Assembly: GCF_036373705.1 (NCBI RefSeq)
Contig: NW_027102776.1
Span: 1-64,000 of the forward strand
Source: Amia ocellicauda
Taxonomy: Eukaryota > Chordata > Actinopteri > Amiiformes > Amiidae
Direction: 5' to 3'
Length of the DNA: 64,000 bases
Shown: positions 10,424 to 21,847 of the stretch, piece by piece
Position numbering within the stretch: the first letter of the stretch is position 1
Layout: every line of letters starts with the position of its first letter
Notes under the pieces: generated by a model
Databases searched by the model: none
Told to the model about the DNA's origin: nothing
Seen by the model: the letters and a program-made list of their open reading frames with translations, nothing else
Program-made: the position numbers and the translations under genes

Positions 10424-10426
10424 TTT
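10422..10426 (+). terminator. Representative Pol III terminator (T5)
   Basis: Five T at the 3-prime end of copy 7, directly after GCAAGC. T4-T6 follows almost every copy; copies 1 and 72 have it interrupted. Confidence 0.8.
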
Positions 10427-10629
10427 ACGTCTCCTGGGTAACTTCATCGTAGCTCTTAATACTCTCTTTCTGTCTCCAGGAGATATAATTGAAGAATTGT
10501 ACACGTTCCCGGCTACTTTCAACACCCTTTGCTGCACTGGTATATTTCCCTCTATTTTTCTTTTTTTTTGCTGGCAGTTCCGTCAATACCCGCCAGCCTT
10601 TAAGAGACATCATGCAGCCAGGCATCTCG

Positions 10630-10749
10630 GCTTGCGGCCACACCATCCTGAACGCGCCCGATCTCGTCAGATCTCGGAAGCTAAACGGGGCAGGACCTGG
10701 TCAGTACATGAATGTGAGACCTCCTGGAAATACCTAGTGCTGCAAGCTT
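10630..10749 (+). rRNA. 5S rRNA copy 8, class d
   Basis: A at +16 (CCATCC) and CCTAGTG; probable non-functional copy. Confidence 0.6.
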
Positions 10750-10968
10750 TTACGTCTCCTGGGTAACTTTATCGTAGCTCTTAATACTCTCTCTCTGTCT
10801 GGAGGAGATATAATTGAAGTATTGTACACGTACCCGGCTACTTTCAACACCCTTTCCTGCACTGATATTTTTCCCTCCATTTTTCTATTTTTTTTTTTTT
10901 TTATTTTTGCTGGAAGTTACGTCAATACCCGCCAACCTTTAAGAGACATCATGCAGCCAGGCCTTTCG

Positions 10969-11088
10969 GCTTGTGGCCACACCGTCCTCAATGCGCCCGA
11001 TCTCGTCAGATCTCAGAAGCTAATCCGGGCAGGGCCTGGTCAGTACTTGGATGGGAGACCTCCTAGAAATACCAGGTGCTGCAAGCTT
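10969..11088 (+). rRNA. 5S rRNA copy 9, class a
   Basis: Divergent A box AAGCTAATCCGGGCA. Confidence 0.75.
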
Positions 11089-11297
11089 TTTACGTCTCCT
11101 GGGTAACTTCATCGTAGCTCTTAATACTCTCTTTCTGTCTCCAGGAGATATAATTGAAGAATTGTACACGTACCCGGCTACTTTCAACACCCTTTGCTGC
11201 ACTGGTATATTTCCCTCTATTTTTCTTTTTTTTTTTTGCTGGCAGTTCCGTCAATACCCGCCAGCCTTTAAGAGACATCATGCAGCCAGGCCTCTCG

Positions 11298-11417
11298 GCT
11301 TGCGGCCACACCGTCCTGAATGCGCCCGATCTCGTCAGATCTCGGAAGCTAAACGGGGCAGGGCCAGGTCAGTAGTTGGATGGGAGACCTCCTAGAAATA
11401 CCAGGTGCTGCAATCCT
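11298..11417 (+). rRNA. 5S rRNA copy 10, class a
   Basis: GGGCCAGG, GTAGTTGG and CAATCC end; the HindIII site is lost. Confidence 0.7.
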
Positions 11418-11626
11418 TTTACGTCTCCTGGGTAACTTCATCGTAGCTCTTAATACTCTCTTTCTGTCTGGAGAAGATATAATTGAAGAATTGTACATGT
11501 ACCCGGCTACTTTCAACACCCTTTGCTGCTTTGGTATTTTTCCCTCTATTTTTCTTTTTTTTTTTCGCTGGCATTTCCGTCAATACCCGCCAGCCTTTAA
11601 GAGACATCATGCAGCCAGGCATCTCG

Positions 11627-11746
11627 GCTTGCGGCCACACCATCCTGAACGCGCCCGATCTCGTCAGATCTCGGAAGCTAAACGGGGCAGGGCCTGGTCA
11701 GTACTTGGATGGGAGACCTCCTAGAATTACCAGGTGCTGCAAGCTT
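11627..11746 (+). rRNA. 5S rRNA copy 11, class a
   Basis: A at +16; AGAATTACC variant shared with copy 19. Confidence 0.78.
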
Positions 11747-11961
11747 TTTACGTCTCCTGGGTAACTTCATCGTAGCTCTTAATACTCTCTTTCTGTCTCC
11801 AGGAGATATAATTGAAGAATTGTACACGTACCCGGCTACTTTCAACACCCTTTCCTGCACTGATATTTTTCCCTCCATTTTTCTTTTTATTTTATTTTTT
11901 TGCTGGAAGTTCCGTCAATATCCGCCAGCCTTTAAGAGACATCATGCAGCCAGGCCTCTTG

Positions 11962-12081
11962 GCTTGTAGTCACACTGTCCTGAACGCGCCCGATCATATC
12001 AGATTTCGGAAGCTAAATGGGGCATGGCCTGGTCAGTACTTGGATGTGTGACCTCCTGGAAATACCAGGTGCTGCAAGCTT
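11962..12081 (+). rRNA. 5S rRNA copy 12, class f
   Basis: AAATGGGGCATGGCC variant shared with copy 20. Confidence 0.62.
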
Positions 12082-12290
12082 TTTACGTCTCCTGGGTAAC
12101 TTCATCGTAGCTCTTAATACTCTCTTTCTGTCTCCAGGAGATATAATTGAAGAATTGTACACGTACCCGGCTACTTTCAACACCCTTTGCTGCACTGGTA
12201 TATTTCCCTCTATTTTTCTTTTTTTTTTTTGCTGGCAGTTCCGTCAATACCCGCCAGCCTTTAAGAGACATCATGCAGCCAGGCATCTCG

Positions 12291-12410
12291 GCTTGCGGCC
12301 ACACCGTCCTGAACGCGCCCGATCTCGTCAGATCTCGGAAGATAAACGGGGCAGGACCTGGTCAGTACTTGAATGTGAGACCTCCTGGAAATACCTGGTG
12401 CTGCAAGCTT
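12291..12410 (+). rRNA. 5S rRNA copy 13, class c
   Basis: A box with AAGATAAAC; partner of copy 21. Confidence 0.62.
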
Positions 12411-12624
12411 TTACGTCTCCTGGGTAACTTTATCGTAGCTCTTAATACTCTCTATCTGTCTGGAGGAGATATAATTGAAGAATTGTACACGTACCCGGCT
12501 ACCTTCAACACGCTTTGCTGCACTGATATTTGTCCCTCCATTTTTCTTTTTTCTTTTGTTTTTTGCTGGAAGTTCCATCAATACCCTCCAGCCTTTAAGA
12601 GACATCATGCAGCCAGGCCTCTTG

Positions 12625-12744
12625 GCTTGAGGCCACACCGTCCTGAAGACGCAAGATCTCGTCAGATCTCGGAAGAAAAACTGGGCATGGCCTGGTCAGT
12701 AATTGGATGGGTGACCTCCTGGAAATACCAGGTGCTGAATGCTT
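12625..12744 (+). rRNA. 5S rRNA copy 14, class g
   Basis: TGAATGC 3-prime end; helix I weakened. Confidence 0.6.
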
Positions 12745-12964
12745 TTTGCATCTCCTGGGTAACTTCATCGTAGCTCTTAATACTCTCATTCAGTCTGGAG
12801 GAGATATAATTGAAGAATTGTACATGTACCCGGCTACTTTCAACACCCTGTCCTGCACTGATATTTTTCCCTCCATTTTTCTATTTATTTATTTTTTATT
12901 TTTTGCTGGAAGTTCCGTCAATACCCGCCAGCCTTTAAGAGACATCATGCAGCCCGGCCTCTTG

Positions 12965-13084
12965 GCTTGCGGCCACACCGTCCTGAACACGTCCGATCTC
13001 ATCAGATCTCGGAAGCTAAACGGGGCAGGGCCTCGTCAGTACTTGGATGGGAGACCTCCTGGAAATACCTGGTGCTGCAAGCCT
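12965..13084 (+). rRNA. 5S rRNA copy 15, class a
   Basis: GAACACGTCC, CCTCGTCAG and CCTGGTG; helix V disturbed. Confidence 0.7.
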
Positions 13085-13303
13085 TTTACGTCTCCTGGGA
13101 AACTTCATCGTAGCTCTTAATACTCTCTATCTGTCTGGAGGAGATATAATTGAAGTATTGTACACGTACCCGGCTACTTTCAACAGCCTTTGCTGCACTG
13201 ATATTTTTCCCTCCATTTTCCATTTTTTTTTTTTTTTTTTTTTGCTGGAAGTTCCGTCAATACCCGCCAGCCTTTAAGAGACATCAAGCAGCCAGGCTTC
13301 TTG

Positions 13304-13423
13304 GCTTGCGGCCACACCGTCCTGAACGCGCCCGATCTCATCAGATCTCGGAAGCTAAACGGGGCAGGACCTGGTCAGTACTTAAATGTGAGACCTCCTG
13401 GAAATACCAGGTGCTGCCAGCTT
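13304..13423 (+). rRNA. 5S rRNA copy 16, class e
   Basis: GCCAGC 3-prime end. Confidence 0.65.
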
Positions 13424-13640
13424 TTTACGTCTCCTGGGGAACTTCATCGTAGCTCTTAATACTCTCTTTCAGTCTGGAGAAGATATAATTGAAGAATTGT
13501 ACACGTACCCGGCTACTTTCAACAGCCTTTGCTGCACTGATATTTTTCCTTCAATTTTTCTTTTTTTTTTTTTTTTCTTTGCTGGAAGTTCCGTCAATAC
13601 CCGCCAGCCTTTAAGAGACATCATGCAGCCAGGCATCTCG

Positions 13641-13760
13641 GCTTGCGGCCACACCATCCTGAACGCGCCCGATCTCGTCAGATCTCGGAAGCTAAACGGG
13701 GCAGGGCCTGGTCAGTACTTGGATGGGAGACCTCCTAGAAATACCAGTTGCTGCAAGCTT
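13641..13760 (+). rRNA. 5S rRNA copy 17, class a
   Basis: A at +16; CCAGTTG. Confidence 0.75.
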
Positions 13761-13970
13761 TTTACGTCTCCAGGGTAACTTCATCGTAGCTCTTAATACT
13801 CTCTTTCTGTCTCCAGGAGATATAATTGAAGAATTGTACACGTACCCGGCTACTTTCAACACCCTTTGCTGCACTGGTATATTTCCCTCTATTTTTCTTT
13901 TTTTTTTTTTGCTGGCAGTTCCGTCAATACCCGCCAGCCTTTAAGAGACATCATGCAGCCAGGCATCTTG

Positions 13971-14090
13971 GCTTGCGGCCACACCATCCTGAACGCGGCC
14001 GATCTCGTCAGATCTCGGAAGCTAAACGGGGCAGGACCTGGTCAGTACATGAAAGTGAGACCTCCTGGAAATACCAGGTGCTGCCAGCTT
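13971..14090 (+). rRNA. 5S rRNA copy 18, class d
   Basis: ACATGAAAGTGAG form; GCGGCCGATC. Confidence 0.6.
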
Positions 14091-14300
14091 TTTACGTCTC
14101 CTGGGGAACTTCATCGTAGCTCTTAATACTCTCTTTCTGTCTGGAGAAGATATAATTGAAGAATTGTACATGTACCCGGCTACTTTCAACACCCTTTGCT
14201 GCTCTGGTATTTTTCCCTCTATTTTTCTATTTTTTTTTTCGCTGGCATTTCCGTCAATACCCGCCAGCCTTTAAGAGACATCATGCAGCCAGGCATCTCG

Positions 14301-14420
14301 GCTTGCGGCCACACCATCCTGAACGCGCCCGATCTCGTCAGATCTCGGAAGCTAAACGGGGCAGGGCCTGGTCAGTACTTGGATGGGAGACCTCCTAGAA
14401 TTACCAGGTGCTGCAAGCTT
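14301..14420 (+). rRNA. 5S rRNA copy 19, class a
   Basis: Duplicate of copy 11. Confidence 0.78.
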
Positions 14421-14635
14421 TTTACGTCTCCTGGTTAACTTCATCGTAGCTCTTAATACTCTCTTTCTGTCTCCAGGAGATATAATTGAAGAATTGTACA
14501 CGTACCCGGCTACTTTCAACACCCTTTCCTGCACTGATATTTTTCCCTCCATTTTTCTTTTTATTTTATTTTTTTGCTGGAAGTTCCGTCAATATCCGCC
14601 AGCCTTTAAGAGACATCATGCAGCCAGGCCTCTTG

Positions 14636-14755
14636 GCTTGTAGTCACACTGTCCTGAACGCGCCCGATCATATCAGATTTCGGAAGCTAAATGGGGCATG
14701 GCCTGGTCAGTACTTGGATGTGTGACCTCCTGGAAATACCAGGTGCTGCAAGCTT
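14636..14755 (+). rRNA. 5S rRNA copy 20, class f
   Basis: Duplicate of copy 12. Confidence 0.62.
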
Positions 14756-14963
14756 TTTACGTCTCCTGGGTAACTTCATCGTAGCTCTTAATACTCTCTT
14801 TCTGTCTCCAGGAGATATAATTGAAGAATTGTACACGTACCCGGCTACTTTCAACACCCTTTGCTGCACTGGTATATTTCCCTCTATTTTTCTTTTTTTT
14901 TTTGCTGGCAGTTCCGTCAATACCCGCCAGCCTTTAAGAGACATCATGCAGCCAGGCATCTCG

Positions 14964-15083
14964 GCTTGCGGCCACACCGTCCTGAACGCGCCCGATCTCG
15001 TCAGATCTCGGAAGATAAACGGGGCAGGACCTGGTCAGTACTTGAATGTGAGACCTCCTGGAAATACCTGGTGCTGCAAGCTT
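14964..15083 (+). rRNA. 5S rRNA copy 21, class c
   Basis: Duplicate of copy 13. Confidence 0.62.
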
Positions 15084-15297
15084 TTACGTCTCCTGGGTAA
15101 CTTTATCGTAGCTCGTAATACTCTCTATCTGTCTGGAGGAGATATAATTGAAGAATTGTACACGTACCCGGCTACCTTCAACACGCTTTGCTGCACTGAT
15201 ATTTGTCCCTCCATTTTTCTTTTTTCTTTTGTTTTTTGCTGGAAGTTCCATCAATACCCTCCAGCCTTTAAAAGACATCATGCAGCCAGGCCTCTTG

Positions 15298-15417
15298 GCT
15301 TGAGGCCACACCGTCCTGAAGACGCAAGATCTCGTCAGATCTCGGAAGAAAAACTGGGCAGGGCCTGGTCAGTAATTGGATGGGTGACCTCCTGGAAATA
15401 CCAGGTGCTGAATGCTT
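15298..15417 (+). rRNA. 5S rRNA copy 22, class g
   Basis: Duplicate of copy 14 with GGGCAGGG instead of GGGCATGG. Confidence 0.6.
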
Positions 15418-15637
15418 TTTACATCTCCTGGGTAACTTCATCGTAGCTCTTAATACTCTCATTCAGTCTGGAGGAGATATAATTGAAGAATTGTACATGT
15501 ACCCGGCTACTTTCAACACCCTGTCCTGCACTGATAATTTTCCCTCCATTTTTCTATTTATTTATTTTTTATTTTTTGCTGGAAGTTCCGTCAATACCCG
15601 CCAGCCTTTAAGAGACATCATGCAGCCCGGCCTCTTG

Positions 15638-15757
15638 GCTTGCGGCCACACCGTCCTGAACACGTCCGATCTCATCAGATCTCGGAAGCTAAACGGGGCA
15701 GGGCCTCGTCAGTACTTGGATGGGAGACCTCCTGGAAATACCTGGTGCTGCAAGCCT
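15638..15757 (+). rRNA. 5S rRNA copy 23, class a
   Basis: Duplicate of copy 15. Confidence 0.7.
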
Positions 15758-15965
15758 TTTACGTCTCCTGGGAAACTTCATCGTAGCTCTTAATACTCTC
15801 TATCTGTCTCCAGGAGATATAATTGAAGAATTGTACACGTACCCGGCTACTTTCAACACCCTTTGCTGCACTGGTATATTTCCCTCTATTTTTCTTTTTT
15901 TTTTTGCTGGCAGTTCCGTCAATACCCGCCAGCCTTTAAGAGACATCATGCAGCCAGGCATCTCG

Positions 15966-16085
15966 GCTTGCGGCCACACCATCCTGAACGCGCCCGATAT
16001 CGTCAGATCTCGGAAGCTAAACGGGGCAGGACCTGGTCAGTACTTGGATGGGAGACCTCCTTGAAATACCAGGTGCTGAAAGCTT
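15966..16085 (+). rRNA. 5S rRNA copy 24, class a
   Basis: A at +16, GATATCG, TGAAAGC end. Confidence 0.72.
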
Positions 16086-16222
16086 TTTACGTCTCCTGGG
16101 TAACTTCATCGTAGCTCTTAATACTATCTTTCTGTCTCCAGGAGATATAATTGAAGAATTGTACACGTACCCAGCTACTGTCAACACCCTTTGCTGCACT
16201 GATATTTTTCCATCCATTTTTC

Positions 16223-16253
<31 letters not shown>

Positions 16254-16309
16254 GAAGTTCCGTCAATACCCGCCAACCTTTAAGAGACATCATGCAGCCA
16301 GGCCTCTTT

Positions 16310-16429
16310 GCTTGAGGCCACACCGTCCTGAAGACGCAAGATCTCGTCAGATCTCGGAAGAAAAACTGGGCAGGGCCTGGTCAGTAATTGGATGGGTGAC
16401 CTCCTGGAAATACCAGGTGCTGAAAGCTT
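16310..16429 (+). rRNA. 5S rRNA copy 25, class g
   Basis: Partner of copy 39, 4729 bp away. Confidence 0.6.
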
Positions 16430-16649
16430 TTTACATCTCCTGGGTAACATCAGCGTAGCTCTTAATACTCTCATTCAGTCTGGAGGAGATATAATTGAAG
16501 AATTGTACATGTACCCGGCTACTTTCAACACCCTGTCCTGCACTGATATTTTTCCCTCCATTTTTCTATTTATTTATTTTTTATTTTTTGCTGGAAGTTC
16601 CGTCAATACCCGCCAGCCTTTAAGAGACATCATGCAGCCCGGCCTCTTG

Positions 16650-16789
16650 GCTTGCGGCCACACCGTCCTGATCGCGCCCGATCTTGCCCGATCTTGCCCG
16701 ATCTTGTCAGATCTCGGAAGCTAAACGGGGCAGGACCTGGTCAGTACTTAAATGTGAGACCTCCTGGAAATACCAGGTGCTGCCAGCTT
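16650..16789 (+). pseudogene. 5S rRNA copy 26, class e, 140 nt with 10-bp triplication
   Basis: The word CCCGATCTTG occurs three times in a row at 16677-16706, adding 20 nt in the helix III region, so a normal fold is unlikely. Confidence 0.75.
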
Positions 16790-16999
16790 TTTACGTCTCC
16801 TGGGGAACTTCATCGTAGCTCTTAATACTCTCTTTCAGTCTGGAGAAGATATAATTGAAGAATTGTACACGTACCCGGCTACTTTCAACACCCTTTGCTG
16901 CACTGATATTTTTCCCTCCATTTTTTTTTTTTTTTTTTTGCTGGAAGTTCCGTCAATACCCGCCAACCTTTAGGAGACATCATGCAGCCAGGCCTTTCG

Positions 17000-17119
17000 G
17001 CTTGTGGCCACACCGTCCTGAATGCGCCAGATCTCGTCAGATCTCGGAAGCTAAACGGGGCAGGGCCTGGTCAGTACTTGGATGGGAGACCTCCTAGAAA
17101 TACCAGGTGCTGCAAGCTT
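17000..17119 (+). rRNA. 5S rRNA copy 27, class a
   Basis: GCGCCAGATC variant; otherwise consensus. Confidence 0.8.
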
Positions 17120-17335
17120 TTTACGTCTCCTGGGTAACTTCATCGTAGCTCTTAATACTCTCTTTCTGTCTCCAGGAGATATAATTGAAGAATTGTACAC
17201 GTACCCGGCTACTTTCAACACCCTTTCCTGAACTGATATTTTTCCCTCCATTTTTCTATTTTTTTTTTTTTTTTTGCTGGAAATTCCGTCAATACCCGCT
17301 AGCCTTTAAGAGACATCATGCAGCCAGGCATCTCG

Positions 17336-17455
17336 GCTTGCGGCCACACCATCCTGAACTCGCCCGATCTCGTCAGATCTTGGAAGCTAAACGGGGCAGG
17401 ACCTGGTCGGTACATGAATGTGAGACCTCCTGGAAATACCTGGTGCTGCAAGCTT
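17336..17455 (+). rRNA. 5S rRNA copy 28, class d
   Basis: GAACTCGCCC, GATCTTGG and GGTCGGTACATG. Confidence 0.6.
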
Positions 17456-17670
17456 TTACGTCTCCTGGGTAACTTTATCGTAGCTCTTAATACTCTCTAT
17501 CTGTCTGGAGGAGATATAATTGAAGTATTGTACACGTACCCAGCTACTGTCAACACCCATTGCTGCACTGATATTTTTCCATCCATTTTTCTTTTTTTTT
17601 TTTTTTTTTTGCTGGAAGTTCCGTCAATACCCGCCAAGCTTTAAGAGACATCATGCAGCCAGGCCTCTTG

Positions 17671-17790
17671 GCTTGCAGCCACACCATCCTGAATGTGCCT
17701 GATCTCGTCAGATCTCGGAAGCTAAACGGGGCAGGGCCTGATCAGAACTTGGATGGGAGACCTCCAGGAAATACCTGGTGCTGCAAGCTT
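17671..17790 (+). rRNA. 5S rRNA copy 29, class a
   Basis: Diverged: GCTTGCAGCC, AATGTGCCTG, CCTGATCAGAAC. Confidence 0.65.
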
Positions 17791-17999
17791 TTTAAGTCTC
17801 CTGGGTAACTTCATCGTAGCTCTTAATACTCTCTATCTGTCTGGAGGTGTTATAATTGAGGAATTGTACACGTACCCGGCTACTTTCAACAGCCTTTGCT
17901 GCACTGGTATTTTTCCCTCTATTTTTCTTTTTTTTATTTGCTGGCAGTTCCGTCAATACCCGCCAGCCTTTAAGAGATATCATGCAGCCACGCGTCTCG

Positions 18000-18119
18000 G
18001 CTTGCGGCCACACCATCCTGAACGCGCCCGATCTCGTCAGATCTCGGAAGCTAAACGGGGCAGGACCTGGTCAGTACTTGAATGTGAGACCTCCTGGAAA
18101 TACCTGGTGCTGCAAGCTT
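18000..18119 (+). rRNA. 5S rRNA copy 30, class c
   Basis: A at +16 and CCTGGTG. Confidence 0.62.
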
Positions 18120-18255
18120 TTACGTCTCCTGGGTAACTTTATCGTAGCTCTTAATTCTCTCTTTCTGTCTGGAGGAGATATAATTGAAGTATTGTACACG
18201 TACCCAGCTACTGTCAACACCCTTTGCTGCACTGATATTTTTCCATCCATTTTTC

Positions 18256-18286
<31 letters not shown>

Positions 18287-18342
18287 GCAGTTCCGTCAAT
18301 ATCCGCCAGCCTTTAAGAGACATCATGCAACCAGGCCTCTCG

Positions 18343-18462
18343 GCTTGCAGACACACAGTCCTGAATGAGCCCGATGTCAGAAGATCTCGGAAGCTAAACG
18401 GGGCAGGACCTGGTCAGTACTTAAATGTGAGACCTCCTGGAAATACCAGGTGCTGCCAGCTT
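18343..18462 (+). rRNA. 5S rRNA copy 31, class e
   Basis: GCTTGCAGACACACAG start and GATGTCAGAAG; probable pseudogene. Confidence 0.58.
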
Positions 18463-18670
18463 TTTACGTCTCCTGGGGAACTTCATCGTAGCTCTTAATA
18501 CTCTCTTTCAGTCTGGAGAAGATATAATTGAAGAATTGTACACGTACCCAGCTACTGTCAACACCCTTTGCTGCACTGATATTTTTCCCTCCATTTTTCT
18601 TTTTTTTTTTGCTGGAAATTCCGTCAATACCCGCCAACCTTTAGGAGACATCATGCAGCCAGGCCTTTCG

Positions 18671-18790
18671 GCTTGTGGCCACACAGTCCTGAATGCGCCC
18701 GATCTCGTCAGATCTCGGAAGCTAAACGGGGCAGGACCTGGTCAGTACTTGGATGGGAGACCTCCTAGAAATACCAGGTGCTGCAAGCTT
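18671..18790 (+). rRNA. 5S rRNA copy 32, class a
   Basis: CACAGTCC and GGACCTGG variants. Confidence 0.78.
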
Positions 18791-19006
18791 TTTACGTCTC
18801 CTGGGTAACTTCATCGTAGCTCTTAATACTCTCTTTCTGTCTCCAGGAGATATAATTGAAGAATTGTACACGTACCCGGCTACTTTCAACACCCTTTCCT
18901 GCACTGATATTTTTCCCTCCATTTTTCTATTTTTTTTTTTTTTTTTGCTGGAAATTCCGTCAATACCCGCTAGCCTTTAAGAGACATCATGCAGCCAGGC
19001 ATCTCG

Positions 19007-19126
19007 GCTTGCGGCCACACCATCCTGAACTCGCCCGATCTCGTCAGATCTTGGAAGCTAAACGGGGCAGGACCTGGTCGGTACATGAATGTGAGACCTC
19101 CTGGAAATACCTGGTGCTGCAAGCTT
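19007..19126 (+). rRNA. 5S rRNA copy 33, class d
   Basis: Duplicate of copy 28. Confidence 0.6.
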
Positions 19127-19341
19127 TTACGTCTCCTGGGTAACTTTATCGTAGCTCTTAATACTCTCTATCTGTCTGGAGGAGATATAATTGAAGTATT
19201 GTACACGTACCCAGCTACTGTCAACACCCTTTGCTGCACTGATATTTTTCCATCCATTTTTCTTTTTTTTTTTTTTTTTTTGCTGGAAGTTCCGTCAATA
19301 CCCGCCAACCTTTAAGAGACATCATGCAGCCAGGCCTCTTG

Positions 19342-19461
19342 GCTTGCAGCCACACCATCCTGAACGTGCCTGATCTCGTCAGATCTCGGAAGCTAAACGG
19401 GGCAGGGCCTGATCAGAACTTGGATGGGAGACCTCCAGGAAATACCTGGTGCTGCAAGCTT
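19342..19461 (+). rRNA. 5S rRNA copy 34, class a
   Basis: Duplicate of copy 29 with AACGTGCC. Confidence 0.65.
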
Positions 19462-19670
19462 TTTACGTCTCCTGGGTAACTTCATCGTAGCTCTTAATAC
19501 TCTCTATCTGTCTGGAGGTGTTATAATTGAGGAATTGTACACGTACCCGGCTACTTTCAATAGCCTTTGCTGCACTGGTATTTTTCCCTCTATTTTTCTT
19601 TTTTTTATTTGCTGGCAGTTCCGTCAATACCCGCCAGCCTTTAAGAGATATCATGCAGCCACGCGTCTCG

Positions 19671-19790
19671 GCTTGCGGCCACACCATCCTGAACGCGCCC
19701 GATCTCGTCAGATCTCGGAAGCTAAACGGGGCAGGACCTGGTCAGTACTTGAATGTGAGACCTCCTGGAAATACCTGGTGCTGTAAGCTT
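19671..19790 (+). rRNA. 5S rRNA copy 35, class c
   Basis: Duplicate of copy 30; CTGTAAGC end. Confidence 0.62.
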
Positions 19791-19926
19791 TTACGTCTCC
19801 TGGGTAACTTTATCGTAGCTCTTAATTCTCTCTTTCTGTCTGGAGGAGATATAATTGAAGTATTGTACACGTACCCAGCTACTGTCAACACCCTTTGCTG
19901 CACTGATATTTTTCCATCCATTTTTC

Positions 19927-19957
<31 letters not shown>

Positions 19958-20013
19958 GCAGTTCCGTCAATATCCGCCAGCCTTTAAGAGACATCATGCA
20001 ACCAGGCCTCTCG

Positions 20014-20133
20014 GCTTGCGGACACACAGTCCTGAATGAGCCCGATGTCAGAAGATCTCGGAAGCTAAACGGGGCAGGGCCTGGTCAGTACTTGGATGGG
20101 AGACCTCCTAGAAATACCAGGTGCTGCAAGATT
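20014..20133 (+). rRNA. 5S rRNA copy 36, mosaic
   Basis: 5-prime half as copy 31 (GATGTCAGAAG), 3-prime half class a: an exchange inside the gene. Confidence 0.6.
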
Positions 20134-20341
20134 TTTACGTTTCCTGGGTAACTTCATCGTAGCTCTTAATACTCTCTTTCTGTCTCCAGGAGATATAATT
20201 GAAGAATTGTACACGTACCAGGCTACTTTCAACACCCTTTGCTGCACTGGTATATTTCCCTCTATTTTTCTTTTTTTTTTTGCTGGCAGTTCCGTCAATA
20301 CCCGCCAGCCTTTAAGAGACATCATGCAGCCAGGAATCTCG

Positions 20342-20477
20342 GCTTGCGGCCACACCATCCTGTGGCCACACCGTCCTGAATGCGCCCGATCTCGTCAGAT
20401 CTCGGAAGCTAAACGGGGCAGGGCCTGGTCAGTATTTGGATGGGAGACCTCCTAGAAATACCAGGTGCTGCAAGCTT
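20342..20477 (+). pseudogene. 5S rRNA copy 37, class a, 136 nt with internal 16-bp duplication
   Basis: After GCTTGCGGCCACACCATCCT the gene start is repeated as GTGGCCACACCGTCCT. This joins a CCATCC-type start to a GTGG/CCGTCC-type gene, as misaligned crossover would. Confidence 0.75.
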
Positions 20478-20695
20478 TTTACGTCTCCTGGGTAACTTCA
20501 TCGTAGCTCTTAATACTCTCTTTCTGTCTCCAGGAGATATAATTGAAGAATTGTACACGTACCCGGCTACTTTCAACACCCTTTCCTGCACTGATATTTT
20601 TCCCTCCATTTTTCTATTTTTTTTTTTTTTTTTTTGCTGGAAATTCCGTCAATACCCGCCAGCCTTTAAGAGACATCATGCAGGCAGGCATCTCG

Positions 20696-20815
20696 GCTTG
20701 CGGCCACACCATCCTGAACTCGCCCGATCTCGTCAGATCTTGGAAGCTAAACGGGGCAGGACCTGGTCGGTACATGAATGTGAGACCTCCTGGAAATACC
20801 TGGTGCTGCAAGCTT
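20696..20815 (+). rRNA. 5S rRNA copy 38, class d
   Basis: GAACTCGCCC and GATCTTGG, as copy 28. Confidence 0.6.
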
Positions 20816-21038
20816 TTACGTCTCCTGGGTAACTTTATCGTAGCTCTTAATACTCTCTATCTGTCTGGAGGAGATATAATTGAAGTATTGTACACGTACC
20901 CAGCTACTGTCAACACCCTTTGCTGCACTGATATTTTTCCATCCATTTTTCTTTTTTCTTTTTTTATTTTTTATTTTTGCTGGAAGTTCCGTCAATACCC
21001 GCCAACCTTTAAGAGACATCATGCAGCCAGGCCTCTCG

Positions 21039-21158
21039 GCTTGAGGCCACACCGTCCTGAAGACGCAAGATCTCGTCAGATCTCGGAAGAAAAACTGGGC
21101 AGGGCCTGGTCAGTAATTGGATGGGTGACCTCCTGGAAATACCAGGTGCTGAAAGCTT
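21039..21158 (+). rRNA. 5S rRNA copy 39, class g
   Basis: GCTTGAGG start. Confidence 0.6.
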
Positions 21159-21378
21159 TTTACATCTCCTGGGTAACTTCAGCGTAGCTCTTAATACTCT
21201 CATTCAGTCTGGAGGAGATATAATTGAAGAATTGTACATGTACCCGGCTACTTTCAACACCCTGTCCTGCACTGATATTTTTCCCTCCATTTTTCTATTT
21301 ATTTATTTTTTATTTTTTACTGGAAGTTCCGTCAATACCCGCCAGCCTTTAAGAGACATCATGCAGCCCGGCCTCTTG

Positions 21379-21518
21379 GCTTGCGGCCACACCGTCCTGA
21401 ACGCGCCCGATCTTGCCCGATCTTGCCCGATCTTGTCAGATCTCAGAAGCTAAACGGGGCAGGACCTGGTCAGTACTTAAATGTGAGACCTCCTGGAAAT
21501 ACCAGGTGCTGCCAGCTT
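21379..21518 (+). pseudogene. 5S rRNA copy 40, class e, 140 nt with 10-bp triplication
   Basis: Same CCCGATCTTG triplication as copy 26; CTCAGAAGC. Confidence 0.75.
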
Positions 21519-21727
21519 TTTACGTCTCCTGGGGAACTTCATCGTAGCTCTTAATACTCTCTTTCAGTCTGGAGAAGATATAATTGAAGAATTGTACACG
21601 TACCCGGCTACTTTCAACACCCTTTGCTGCACTGGTATTTTTCCCTCTATTTTTCTTTTTTTTTTTCGCTGGCAGTTCCTTCAATACCCGCCAGCCTTTA
21701 AGAGACATCATGCAGCCAGGCATCTCG

Positions 21728-21847
21728 GCTTGCGGCCACACCATCCTGAACGCGCCCGATCTCATCAGATCTCGGAAGCTAAACGGGGCAGGGCCTGGTC
21801 AGTACTTTGATGGGAGACCTCCTGGAAATACCAGGTCCTGCAAGCTT
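21728..21847 (+). rRNA. 5S rRNA copy 41, class a
   Basis: A at +16, CTTTGATGGGAG, CAGGTCCTGC. Confidence 0.72.

Larger units (their letters stand above)
11430..15770 (+). repeat. Block duplication, 8-unit offset (2673-2674 bp)
   Basis: Copies 11-15 with their spacers (about 11.43-13.10 kb) recur as copies 19-23 (about 14.10-15.77 kb) in the same class order a, f, c, g, a, with only scattered differences. The three units between the two (copies 16-18) differ. Confidence 0.85.
16850..20150 (+). repeat. Tandem 5-unit duplication (1671 bp)
   Basis: Copies 27-31 and 32-36 lie exactly 1671 bp apart, one for one. Rare markers are shared: GATGTCAGAAG in copies 31 and 36, GAGATATCATGCAGCCACGCG before copies 30 and 35. 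Copy 36 switches to class a sequence in its 3-prime half. Confidence 0.9.
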
